A DNA stretch of 64,000 nt from Halorubrum sp. Atlit-26R (GTDB lineage: Archaea > Halobacteriota > Halobacteria > Halobacteriales > Haloferacaceae): the NCBI RefSeq assembly GCF_003666015.1, contig NZ_QPLT01000004.1:124001-188000 (forward strand), given 5' to 3'. The notes beneath the pieces were generated by a model, which saw only the letters and a program-made list of their open reading frames with translations, had not been told where the DNA came from and did not search any database. Made by a program: the position numbers and the translations under genes. This document shows, in pieces, positions 15,968 through 24,706 of the stretch; position 1 is the first letter of the stretch, and each line of letters begins with the position of its first letter.

Positions 15968-18900
15968 TCACGATCCGCGTCCGCGACGCCGAGCGAGAAG
16001 CGACGCGCCCGCCAGCGCCGCGAGCGACGCGGCGGCGTCGAAACCGGGGAGGTCGTACACGGTCGATCGGATCGGCGCCTCGTCGTACCCGAGGTCGCTC
16101 GGCGCGGACGAGTCGGACGGCTCGATCGAGTCGGCGGATTCCGTCGACGTCGCGCCGTCGCCTTCACCGCCACCCGCGTCGTTCGACCGACCGTTCTCGG
16201 AGCGAGACCCGGCCGCCGGGGAGTCGCCCGCGCCGCGCTCACGTCCGCCGGGTCCGAAGAGCTCCGGCGGCACCGCGGACGGCGGAATCTCCGACGTCCC
16301 GGGAGCGATCGAGATGCCCACCCCGGGGCGCGGCGCCGGGCGGTTCGCGTCCGGTCCGGGCGACTCCTCGGACGAACCCGGACTGCCCGCGTTCGTGGCG
16401 TTACCGGCTCCGGCCGAGACTGCGGGGCCGGCGCCCCCTCCGGATGCGCTCCGGCCACCGGTCGAACTGCCGGCGGTCGAGCCGCCACTGGTCGAACTGC
16501 CACCGGTCGAGCCGCCACCGGTCGAGCCGCCACCGGCCGAGCCGCCACCAACCGAACTCCCGCCGACCGAACCGCCGCTGGCCGAACCGGAACCGCCCGC
16601 CGTGCCGGTCGAGCCCGACGCCTGCAAGTCGGCGGACGCGCTCGCTCCGGTCGAGTCGGCGGCGGCGTAGGTCAGCACAGTCGTCGCGCGGTGCCGGTCG
16701 TCCGCCGCAGTCCGACGGAGTCGGTCGTCGTCGACTCGGAACCCGGCCTCGAACGTCGCGCCGGGATCGGGGAGCGTCTCGGTGCCGAATGCGCGTTCGC
16801 CGTCGGCGACGACGTACAGGCCCTCCCGGTCGAGGTGGACCGCGGACTCGTTCGGCGTCCGACCGAGCGCGTCGCCCCCGATGGACTCGTTGTTCGCCGT
16901 CCCCGTCGGCGACACGCCGAACGAGAGGCCGTCGAGGCGGTCGAGGTCCGCACCTCGCTTCAGCGACGCGTTCGCGGCCGCCGGGAGGCCCGTCAGACCG
17001 GTCGCGTTCACGGCGTACACGACGGTGTCGTTCGCGGTCGCGGCCGTCGCCGGCGTGAGCGTTCCGTCGGCGATCGCCTCTCGAACCGCGGTCGCGTTCC
17101 CGAACTCGCCGGGAGCGACCGCTCGCGTGGTGTACGCGGCCAGGTCGCTCGTCGAGCGGGGTTCCACGGTGACCGTCGCGGTGTCGTTGGCGACTTCGGT
17201 GCCATGCTCCGACCGCAGCGTCAGGTCGTACGTCCCGGGCGAGAGCGGAGCGGTATCGCCCGTGACCGATTCGACGTCGATGCCGGACCCGGTCGTGACG
17301 AACTTCGACGGCGATTCCGGCGACGCGTACGTGTTGAGCGTGACTGGTGTCGGACTCGTCTCGGTGGTTGTCAGTTCGAGTGTTGTAGTGGTATTATCTG
17401 ATGACATCAAAGTTATCGAAGAGGTATCATATGTTGAATTTAGAACTAGATCGAGATGGCTGCCACTGTGTAATTTCTCATGAATAGTAGCACGGACAGT
17501 AGGGTTTCTGTCTTTCAAAACCTCTACATCCTGAGTAGTGGTGATATTCGTATCCAGATCATGTACTTCTACTGAATATATTCCGGGTTGAGAAACAGGA
17601 ATATATCTACTGACATTGGAAGCGTTATTCAACATAATCTCTGTCCGAGATATCATACCAGAATTTGCCTTCGAGACATTAAGAACAGCAGTCCGATTGG
17701 TTCCATTCGCTCCAATATGAATCGGTATCTGAGATCCGTTTACTGTGTCAGCTGTTTCAAAATGAATGGATGAGTCAATCAAATGGAAGGTGATATTCTC
17801 TGTTCCAGAATTAGAACTCACTGAGTAGTGGCCGGGACTAAGACCTTCTGTTCTTACCGTATGAACAGTGTTTAACCCAGTAGAATCTATTCGTCTAACT
17901 GAACTTCCGTTGATTTTTGATAGATTATAGGTATACTGTTGTTCTAATTGGATGCCAATATTTGAACCTTGATTGATTGTATATTCTTTCCCACTATAGA
18001 CTAAATTATCTACACGAACAGGAGAACTAAATTGGTTTTTGAACGGATTACTACTTGATGTGGAGACAATACCACCAACTTCGATATTGTTGATCACTGG
18101 TTGAATATCTTGAGTAGAAATGTTGGCTGCGGTCGGGGGATAAACATACAGAAACTCACCATTTATGTCAAACGCCTCTGGGTTGTTTTTAATAGAGATA
18201 TTTCCTGTCCTATTGTTGGATAATTTAGTAGTTATATATCCCTGAGAACGGGATATATTCGTGTTGAATTCGAACAGGAGAGTACCATTAGACCCCTTAT
18301 CCACGTCAGTTCTGCTGTAATAAAATGGACCACCTATGAGTTGAGCAGGCACAGAGACATTGATAGTTGTTGAATCTAAAGCGTAGATCGCATTGAAACC
18401 GTGCTTGTCCGGTGAAGAGTGAAGACCAATTATTATCTTTGTTTCACCTTCGATATTAGTGTCTCTGAGCGATATATTTTTACTAGATGTCTCTACAGTT
18501 TTGATTTTCTCTCCTAGGCCCCCATCTTGCTTCTCCTTCCAAATTGTTACAGCAGTGTTTAGACTTTGATTGTTGTTTGCGGAGTAATCGTAGAAAACAG
18601 ATTGTGTAGATTGGTTATACGTGTCAGATTTGAATTCGATAGATCCAAGAGAAGATATGGTAAAACTAACAGATGCTTTCTTTCCTCCCTGTTCAGCGGT
18701 ATATGAAAGATCGCGATTTATTTTTGCTCCTTCTTCATCGTATTTACTAACATTTGTTGTATCTATATTGTTGATGTATAGATCAAACCGGCCAGGACTG
18801 GAAATTGCTGAAGCAGACACGACAACGGTCGCATTTGAGCTGTTCGGGTTTTCTATATACACCTCTGAGCTATTCGTTTTCTCATCAATGTCTATTCGAT

Positions 18901-19168
18901 AGGATGTCGCGTTGTGATCTAACTCTGCGCCAGAGTCAACAAGAGCTCCAACATGAATCTCGACAGGCTCGTTAGAGTCAAGAACTTCGATATTGGTGAC
19001 TACTTGCTGCTGTTCGGATCCAATTTCAAGATCGCTCGCACTATCTACATCCCATAGTTGTGCGGAGGCTGCGAATGTCCCAGAGATAATTAGTAAGACA
19101 ACGGCGCCCACCACAGCACTCATTACGACGACGACCCACAGCCATCGAAGCGATCGCGTCCGGATCAT
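15968..19168 (-). CDS. PGF-CTERM surface glycoprotein, AT-rich N-terminal half
   Basis: A 1066-residue exported protein. The N-terminus has a basic patch and a long hydrophobic segment ending TFAASA, a signal peptide or anchor. The C-terminus ends DLPGFDAAASLAALAGASLLARRRGRGS: the PGF motif, a membrane helix and Arg cluster that archaeosortase A recognises before swapping the tail for a lipid. Residues ~1-600 are Asn/Ser/Thr-rich with more than twenty N-x-S/T sequons and are coded by AT-rich DNA (e.g. 16 G/C of 60 at 18181-18240). From about 17370 on, the coding DNA returns to normal high GC. A Gly/Ser-rich repeat (about residues 850-920, DNA 16440-16620) serves as a stalk. The sharp change in composition suggests the outer half was replaced by transfer. 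The binding or structural role is unknown. Confidence 0.85.
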   Translation of the reverse strand: MIRTRSLRWLWVVVVMSAVVGAVVLLIISGTFAASAQLWDVDSASDLEIGSEQQQVVTNIEVLDSNEPVEIHVGALVDSGAELDHNATSYRIDIDEKTNSSEVYIENPNSSNATVVVSASAISSPGRFDLYINNIDTTNVSKYDEEGAKINRDLSYTAEQGGKKASVSFTISSLGSIEFKSDTYNQSTQSVFYDYSANNNQSLNTAVTIWKEKQDGGLGEKIKTVETSSKNISLRDTNIEGETKIIIGLHSSPDKHGFNAIYALDSTTINVSVPAQLIGGPFYYSRTDVDKGSNGTLLFEFNTNISRSQGYITTKLSNNRTGNISIKNNPEAFDINGEFLYVYPPTAANISTQDIQPVINNIEVGGIVSTSSSNPFKNQFSSPVRVDNLVYSGKEYTINQGSNIGIQLEQQYTYNLSKINGSSVRRIDSTGLNTVHTVRTEGLSPGHYSVSSNSGTENITFHLIDSSIHFETADTVNGSQIPIHIGANGTNRTAVLNVSKANSGMISRTEIMLNNASNVSRYIPVSQPGIYSVEVHDLDTNITTTQDVEVLKDRNPTVRATIHEKLHSGSHLDLVLNSTYDTSSITLMSSDNTTTTLELTTTETSPTPVTLNTYASPESPSKFVTTGSGIDVESVTGDTAPLSPGTYDLTLRSEHGTEVANDTATVTVEPRSTSDLAAYTTRAVAPGEFGNATAVREAIADGTLTPATAATANDTVVYAVNATGLTGLPAAANASLKRGADLDRLDGLSFGVSPTGTANNESIGGDALGRTPNESAVHLDREGLYVVADGERAFGTETLPDPGATFEAGFRVDDDRLRRTAADDRHRATTVLTYAAADSTGASASADLQASGSTGTAGGSGSASGGSVGGSSVGGGSAGGGSTGGGSTGGSSTSGGSTAGSSTGGRSASGGGAGPAVSAGAGNATNAGSPGSSEESPGPDANRPAPRPGVGISIAPGTSEIPPSAVPPELFGPGGRERGAGDSPAAGSRSENGRSNDAGGGEGDGATSTESADSIEPSDSSAPSDLGYDEAPIRSTVYDLPGFDAAASLAALAGASLLARRRGRGS

Positions 19169-19436
19169 AGCGAACGAGCCACGGATGCCAGAGCGGTCGC
19201 TCTCGGGGCGGCGCGGCGTCAGTAGTCGGCCAGGCCCCGCGAAGCGCCTCTTGTCACACCGCGGGATCTCTCACTCGGGTCGATCGCTTATAAGTGACTT
19301 ACGGACGTGAAAGCTTCCGTTCGAAGAAATAATCGCATGACTGCGTCGCCTCGTAACCGGGTCGTGGTCGGAGATTCGTGCGGGACGACCGAAACCTGAG
19401 GGAGAGAAGAGCGGAGAGGCGAGTCGCCGGGGCGGG

Positions 19437-20117
19437 TCAGTGTTCGACCGCTTCCATCATCGAGAGCAACTGCTCGCGCTGGGACGCCTGTTCCGGGTGG
19501 ACGCCGACCATCGCGATCGCGTCTTCGCTGTCCGCGCCGTCCGCGGTGTGTTGGACGGTAGCGATGTACAGGAGAACGGGGACGTCTTCGACGGATCCGG
19601 TCGAGTTACCCGTCCCCTCGACGTCGGCGCTGATCGTCGTCTCGAAGACCGGGATGGTGGTCTCTTCGCCGAGGATCGTCCGAGTCTCCTCGCCGCGCTC
19701 CTCGATGTCGTCCGTTTGGATGTCGGCGTTGCCGCCGCCGACGTCCTGCTGATTGATCTGGTTGAGGAGCCGTCGGATGAGATCCGCGCCCTCCACCCTG
19801 ACGAGCGGATTGACCGACTGGCCGGCGACGGAGGCGTTCGGCGTACTCGCCACGAACAGCGCCGACTGGGTCGTCGAGTTGGTGTACCGGGCGACCCACG
19901 TCGTCGCCGTGACCTTCGCGTTCACGCCAGTGACGTTGAACTCGCGGTCGATGGTGTACGATTCCGGATCCTCCCCGGAGTAGCCCTCCGCGTACGCGGA
20001 CTCGGGAACGCGCGCCGGTTCCGCGTCGAACTCGTAGCTCCCGTCCTCGCCGGCGCACCCGGCGATAGCGACCGAGGTCGACGCCGCGAGTGCCGCGAGC
20101 AGTCCACGTCGTTTCAT
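19437..20117 (-). CDS. Haloarchaeal lipoprotein (probably DUF6517)
   Basis: Start at the ATG at 20117 gives MKRRGLLAALAASTSVAIAGC, a signal peptide with twin Arg and a lipobox ending in Cys, so a Tat-exported lipoprotein is likely. The mature part is ~200 residues, mostly beta, with the segments VTATTWVARYTN, FVASTPNASVAGQSVNPL and a C-terminal ...EDAIAMVGVHPEQASQ. This pattern fits the haloarchaeal family I remember as DUF6517. No function is known. It is divergent from the next gene. Confidence 0.7.
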   Translation of the reverse strand: MKRRGLLAALAASTSVAIAGCAGEDGSYEFDAEPARVPESAYAEGYSGEDPESYTIDREFNVTGVNAKVTATTWVARYTNSTTQSALFVASTPNASVAGQSVNPLVRVEGADLIRRLLNQINQQDVGGGNADIQTDDIEERGEETRTILGEETTIPVFETTISADVEGTGNSTGSVEDVPVLLYIATVQHTADGADSEDAIAMVGVHPEQASQREQLLSMMEAVEH

Positions 20118-20230
20118 GTGTTCCGGTAGGTCTACACGGTTCTTTAAGCCTATCGACGCGTCTATCGGTCGCGAGAACCCCGCAGCCGAAGGCACAAAGT
20201 TCACGTCGGGCCGCGCGCGACGTGAGGCAA

Positions 20231-20998
20231 ATGGAACGACGAGGACAAACCGGGCTGGTGGAAGCGCTCTTCTTAGACGTGGTTCGCCTCCACGAGACGT
20301 GGATGGAGGTGGTCTTCCCGCGGCAGCTCGACCCGAGCGCCGTCTTAGGGAAGTGGAAGCCCGAGACGGCCGTCCAGTCGGTCGGCTACTACCTCTGGGC
20401 GGTGCTGGGCGCGCCGCTCGTCGCGGTCGCGTACCCCCTCCTGCTCGTCGGGTTCGCCACGCGCTTCTACGCGGCGAAGCTCGACTCCGCGGTCACGCGC
20501 TTCGGCGTGCTCGGCGCGGTGATCGTCGCGACCGTCGTGTGGGGTTCATTGACGCTCCTCGCCCATTTCCAACTGCCGACGGACATCATGCTCGTCATCG
20601 GGCTAGCCAGCATCGTTGCAGTCGTCTCTGCCGGGCTTGCGGCCGGCTTCTCGAAGGTCGGCGGTCGGTTCGTCAGCGTCTTCCTCGCCTATCCGTTCGC
20701 GATGACGGCGATATTCCTGCCGCCGGTCGTCGCGGCAGTGATCACACCGGCAATCGGTGAAATAATCCTCCCACCGAGCTCCCAACTCGCGCAGTGGATC
20801 CTCGACACGTTCCTTACGGTCGGCGGGATCAACGAGACGCTTCAGGGCGCGTTCGATCTGGACACGTTCGGACAACAGTGGGGTGCTCCCGGTCTCGGCT
20901 ACGTGCTGATGTGGATCGGCATCTCCGTTCCGCTCGGCTGGTTCCTCGGGCTGCTCGTCGCGCTGGCGAACCTGATCCGGCCGAAATCGGACAACTGA
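20231..20998 (+). CDS. Polytopic membrane protein, family unknown
   Basis: A 255-residue protein from the ATG at 20231. After a soluble ~50-residue start (VEALFLDVVRLHETWMEVVFPRQL) there are about five hydrophobic segments, including LAAGFSKVGGRFVSVFLAYPF and a final GLGYVLMWIGISVPLGWFLGL. I see no transporter signature, metal motif or kinase domain. The upstream in-frame extension to 20090 lies over the neighbouring lipoprotein's start region and is not credible. Confidence 0.65.
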   Translation: MERRGQTGLVEALFLDVVRLHETWMEVVFPRQLDPSAVLGKWKPETAVQSVGYYLWAVLGAPLVAVAYPLLLVGFATRFYAAKLDSAVTRFGVLGAVIVATVVWGSLTLLAHFQLPTDIMLVIGLASIVAVVSAGLAAGFSKVGGRFVSVFLAYPFAMTAIFLPPVVAAVITPAIGEIILPPSSQLAQWILDTFLTVGGINETLQGAFDLDTFGQQWGAPGLGYVLMWIGISVPLGWFLGLLVALANLIRPKSDN

Positions 20999-21039
20999 GT
21001 CGACGCGTCGACCGACGTTTCCCTCCCCGTTCTGTCCCG

Positions 21040-21603
21040 CTACTCCTGCCGGTCGAACCGCTCGCTCGCGGTCTCGAACGCGGACTCCGACTGCTCCTTG
21101 CTCCGGCGGCTCTCGCGGGCCGCGATCGCCTCGGGATCGGGGACGGCGTCGTCGTCGATCCGTGCGAACGACTTGTGGACCTTCGTGTGACACCAGCGAC
21201 ACAGCGCGACGGTGATCTCGTGGGGGCCGGCGCCGTCGGATTCTGAGTCGTCCGATTCTGAGGCGCCGGGTGCGGAGGAATCGGCGTCGCCGTACGAGAG
21301 GTGGTGCTCCTCCACCAGCGGTCGGGCGTCGTCGTGCGCCAGCCGGACCTCCGCCAGTCCGCATCGGTGGCACTCGCGCCCGTCCGTCGTCGACCGGTAG
21401 TGCGGGCACCTGGGCCACTCGCCGTCGGCGCCGACGTGGCAGTCGTACCCGTCCGCGCGCCGGGCCGCCGCGAACTCGCGGTCGTCACCGGCCCGCGTCA
21501 GCGCGAACCGACAGCGGCCGTCGTCGGTGAGGTGGTCGCAGACGCCGGCGACCGCGTACGGGTCGTCGACGCCGACGGGAGTCCCGTCGGGGGTGCGCTC
21601 CAT
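21040..21603 (-). CDS. HNH-type zinc-binding protein
   Basis: A 187-residue protein from the ATG at 21603. Several Cys/His clusters are visible: CDHLTDDGRCRF, CHVGADGEWPRCPHY, then an HNH-like core CHRCG ... EEHHLSY ... LCRWCHTKVH. The last part (two CxxC pairs around HH and a final H) is the treble-clef HNH nuclease layout, here split by a ~30-residue Ser/Asp insertion. It may be a nuclease or only a zinc-binding protein. The small haloarchaeal family is not characterised as far as I know. Confidence 0.7.
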   Translation of the reverse strand: MERTPDGTPVGVDDPYAVAGVCDHLTDDGRCRFALTRAGDDREFAAARRADGYDCHVGADGEWPRCPHYRSTTDGRECHRCGLAEVRLAHDDARPLVEEHHLSYGDADSSAPGASESDDSESDGAGPHEITVALCRWCHTKVHKSFARIDDDAVPDPEAIAARESRRSKEQSESAFETASERFDRQE

Positions 21604-21687
21604 ACCGACCGGTGGGGACGGGCCCACTTCAATGCGGTCGACCGTCTCGGGGGGGAAGCGGTCGCCGCGAGAGGACTCTCGGCCGAC

Positions 21688-23034
21688 TCAGACCAGGGAG
21701 GCCCCGTCGAAGTCCGTGCGGCCGTAGTCAATGTCGAGTAGTCGGAGGAGGGTGGGGGCGACATCGAGGAGGTCGGCGTCCTCGATCGTCGCGTCCGGGT
21801 GGTCGACGAACAGCGCGGCGTCGTCGAAGGCGTGCATCCCGGTCCGGGGTCCGTCGGGGTCGAACACCTCGTCGTGCGGGCGGAACCCGGACTTGAGGTC
21901 GAAGCCGTCGTTCGGGAGGACGACGAGGTCGGGGGCGATGGCCGCGTGGTCGCCCCGGAACACCGTCTCGCGGTCGACGACGCGGTCGGCCACGGGGTTC
22001 CCGTCGGGACCGGTCCACGACTCCAGCGCATCGCGCAGCTCCGCGCGCGTCTCCTCGTACTCGGACTCGGGGACGACGCCGTTCGGCTCGCGGCCCTCCA
22101 CGTTGAGGTAGAAGCGGCCGGGGACGAGCGAGTACGCGCGGGCGTCGTCGTCGATGTCGGCGAGCGCGTCGTGGTCGTCGTCCGCGTAGGAGAGCCACCC
22201 CTCGCGTTCGAGCCACTCGTTACAGTAGACGTCGTAGCGCAGCCGCCGGAACCCGTGCGTCGAGCCGACGACGAGCGTGACGTCGTCCGGGAGCGCCTCG
22301 CGGATCGAGCCGACGTGCTCGTCTAAGGCGGCGTGGAACGAGAGCAGCTCCTCCCGGTACGTCCCGCCGTCCTCGTAGTCGCCCCACAGGAAGTGGTTGA
22401 CGCGGTCGGGAGCGGTGAAGACGCCGACGAAGAGGTCCCAGTCGTCGCGCTCGACGTACCGCTCGAAGGCCGCGGCGCGGGCGTCGAGGGTCTCGCGGGC
22501 GTGTTCGAAGAACGCGCTCTTGTCCTCCTTGTGGCCGAGCTTCGCGTTGACCGACAGCCGGTAGTCGCTCTCGGTGAGGTTCTCCCGGAGCTCCTCGGGA
22601 TGCGCGGCCGCGTCGAGGTCGGGCGAGAGGTAGCCGGAGACCATCCGCTGGACGGTCCGCTGCGGCGGGAACGTGACTGGGACGTTCATCACGGTCGCGT
22701 CGAACCCCGCGTCGGTCGCGCGGTCCCACACACGGGGGGCCTGAACGTCGCGGCCCATCGGCACGTACGTGTCGTAGGATCCGACCTCGCGGTCCTGAAA
22801 GCCGTACACGCCCGTCTCGCCCGGGTTCTTTCCCGTCGTGAGGCTCGGCCAACACGCGCTCGACTCCGCGGGGACGATGCTGTCGATCCGTCCGCCCTCG
22901 CCGTCGTCCGCGATCGCCGACAGCGTCGGGAACGTCTCCGGGTTGTCGGCGACGAGCCGGTACGAGAGGCCGTCGATCCCGATGAACGCCACCCGCGGCG
23001 TCTCGCTCCCACGCAGCCGGTCGAAGAGGCCCAT
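21688..23034 (-). CDS. Phosphodiesterase/nucleotide pyrophosphatase-like (alkaline phosphatase superfamily)
   Basis: A 448-residue soluble protein started at the ATG at 23034 (MGLFDRLRG). It opens with FIGIDGLSYRLV (first metal Asp), then SACWPSLTTGKNPGETGVYGF (nucleophile region), TAPDRVNHFLW (Asp/His ligands), and a late GMHAFDD (last His). The metal motif SDHGF of this family reads STHGF here, so one Asp ligand is replaced by Thr and activity may be altered or lost. Relatives include nucleotide pyrophosphatases and phosphotransferases acting on isoprenoid-linked sugars. The real substrate is unknown. Confidence 0.75.
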   Translation of the reverse strand: MGLFDRLRGSETPRVAFIGIDGLSYRLVADNPETFPTLSAIADDGEGGRIDSIVPAESSACWPSLTTGKNPGETGVYGFQDREVGSYDTYVPMGRDVQAPRVWDRATDAGFDATVMNVPVTFPPQRTVQRMVSGYLSPDLDAAAHPEELRENLTESDYRLSVNAKLGHKEDKSAFFEHARETLDARAAAFERYVERDDWDLFVGVFTAPDRVNHFLWGDYEDGGTYREELLSFHAALDEHVGSIREALPDDVTLVVGSTHGFRRLRYDVYCNEWLEREGWLSYADDDHDALADIDDDARAYSLVPGRFYLNVEGREPNGVVPESEYEETRAELRDALESWTGPDGNPVADRVVDRETVFRGDHAAIAPDLVVLPNDGFDLKSGFRPHDEVFDPDGPRTGMHAFDDAALFVDHPDATIEDADLLDVAPTLLRLLDIDYGRTDFDGASLV

Positions 23035-23081
23035 ACACACCCATCCGCGGTCGAAGGCAAAAGGATTGACATCGGCCGCTG

Positions 23082-23303
23082 GGTCGCGTTAAGTTAAGCA
23101 GAAACGCAAGACGGTAAGAGTATCCCGCGAGTTTTGGAAAGCCGATTTATATACTCAAGATAGGTAGTAACTCCGGGAGAAACTGGATCTGCCTTCTCAG
23201 TTCTCCTTCTCGTTGATCCTCAGAACACGATCCGCTACAACATTCCAGAACACTACAAAAAATCGCATGACAGCAGCTAGGTGAGTACTAACTTAACGCG
23301 ACC
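23082..23303. mobile_element. MITE (222 bp) with 15-bp inverted ends and 8-bp target duplication
   Basis: The element begins GGTCGCGTTAAGTTA (23082-23096), and the exact reverse complement closes it at 23289-23303. GGCCGCTG stands directly on both sides (23074-23081 and 23304-23311), the mark of an 8-bp target duplication. The inside is AT-rich compared with the flanks and has no ORF, so transposition must use a transposase coded elsewhere. No insertion sequence with these ends is in the window. It accounts for nearly all of the 349-bp gap 23035-23383, upstream of the PhzF gene, and may carry or disturb its promoter. Confidence 0.9.
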
Positions 23304-23383
23304 GGCCGCTGCGCCGGAACGCCGTCTGACGGCCCCGGAGCGGCTCGGGAGGCTTTTTGTCCGTGACCCGCGGAGGGTCCGAC

Positions 23384-24328
23384 ATGGAGACCCGACGCGC
23401 GCTGCTCGTCGACGCGTTCGCCGCTGAGCCGCTGACCGGGAACGCCGCGGGCGTCGTCCCGGACGCCGAGGGGCTGAGCGACGACCAGATGGCCGCGGTC
23501 GCCGCGGAACTCGGCGCATCGGAGACGGCGTTCCTGGCCGACGGCGACGGGGCGGCCGGTGACGGCGATGAGTCGGCCGGCGACGGCGCGGCCGACGACC
23601 GGCTCCGCTACTTCTCGCCGACGACGGAGGTGGACCTCTGCGGGCACGCCACGATCGCGACCTACGGTGCCCTGTTCGCCGAGGGGGCGATCGACGGCGG
23701 CGAGCGCACTGTCCGCACGAACGTCGGCGACGTCGCGGTCGCGGTCGACGACGACGGCACCGTCTGGATGCGACAGCAGGCGCCGAGCGTGGAGGTCGTC
23801 GACGTCGACCTCGACCGAGTGGCGGCCGCGCTCGGGGTCGACCCCGCCGCGCTGCGCGACGTGGGCGCGGACCTCCCCGTCGCGGTGGCGTCGACCGGGC
23901 TGCCGTTCCTCGTCGTCCCCGTGAACTTCTTGGAGCGGCTCGGCGAGGCCGACCCGGACGACGACGCGGTCGAGGCGCTCTCCGAGGAGTTCGACGTCGC
24001 GGGCGTGTACGCGTTCACCTTCGACGCGCTCGACGCGGACTCGACGCTCCACGGCCGGGCATTCGTGCCGTCGCTCGGCATCCCCGAGGATCCGGTCACG
24101 GGCACCGCGAGCGGGGCGGTCGGGGGGTACCTCCGCCGCGTCGACGCCTTCGACGGCGACGAACCCGACGAGTTCCGGTTCGAACAGGGCCACTTCGTCG
24201 ACCGGCCGGGCCACGTCCGCGTCCGCGTCGAGGCGGAGGGCGTCCGCGTCGGCGGGCAGGCAACGGTCGCGCTCGACGGCGAGATCCGGGTCCCCGACGA
24301 CGAGGACGACGAGATTATCGAGGCGTGA
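23384..24328 (+). CDS. PhzF-family isomerase
   Basis: A 314-residue PhzF/DapF-like protein from the ATG at 23384. Family marks are FAAEPLTGNAAGVV near the start, SETAFL with the catalytic Glu, RYFSPTTEVDLCGHATIA, and EDPVTGTASGAVGGYL in the second lobe. Two similar alpha/beta halves form the active-site cleft. An acidic Gly/Ala insertion of ~18 residues follows the Glu motif. Substrates of haloarchaeal members are unknown. The MITE ends 80 bp upstream. Confidence 0.85.
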   Translation: METRRALLVDAFAAEPLTGNAAGVVPDAEGLSDDQMAAVAAELGASETAFLADGDGAAGDGDESAGDGAADDRLRYFSPTTEVDLCGHATIATYGALFAEGAIDGGERTVRTNVGDVAVAVDDDGTVWMRQQAPSVEVVDVDLDRVAAALGVDPAALRDVGADLPVAVASTGLPFLVVPVNFLERLGEADPDDDAVEALSEEFDVAGVYAFTFDALDADSTLHGRAFVPSLGIPEDPVTGTASGAVGGYLRRVDAFDGDEPDEFRFEQGHFVDRPGHVRVRVEAEGVRVGGQATVALDGEIRVPDDEDDEIIEA

Positions 24329-24402
24329 GCGCGGTCGGTTCTGGGACCCGGAACCCGTCCCGCGGACCGAACGTTTAGGCTCGCTCGCGACGTACCCGGT
24401 CC

Positions 24403-24597
24403 ATGGAGTTCGACCTTCCACGCGCGGCAGCGATCCTCGTACTGATCGTCGCGATCGGCGCCGGCGGCCTCATCGGCGCGGGGATGATGCCCCTCCAGAC
24501 GACGCTGATGATGGTCGTCCCGTCGATGCTCGTCTTCGGCGCGCTCGCGTTCGCGATCGGCGTAAAACACGGCGAGTTCCGGTCGGCACACGCCTGA
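24403..24597 (+). CDS. Small two-helix membrane protein
   Basis: A 64-residue protein with two hydrophobic segments (AAAILVLIVAIGAGGLIGAG and LMMVVPSMLVFGALAFAIGV) and a short polar tail. A TATA-like GTTTAG ~30 bp upstream fits a near-leaderless message. It resembles short haloarchaeal membrane proteins annotated as DUFs. Function unknown. Confidence 0.65.
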   Translation: MEFDLPRAAAILVLIVAIGAGGLIGAGMMPLQTTLMMVVPSMLVFGALAFAIGVKHGEFRSAHA

Positions 24598-24706
24598 ATC
24601 GACGCCGAAGGCGAGAGACGGGCGCCCGACCGCGAAGCGATCAGCCGCGGCCGTCCCCCGACCGGGGATCACGAGCCTTTTGAAACGGCGTTGCGAACCG
24701 GGAGCC

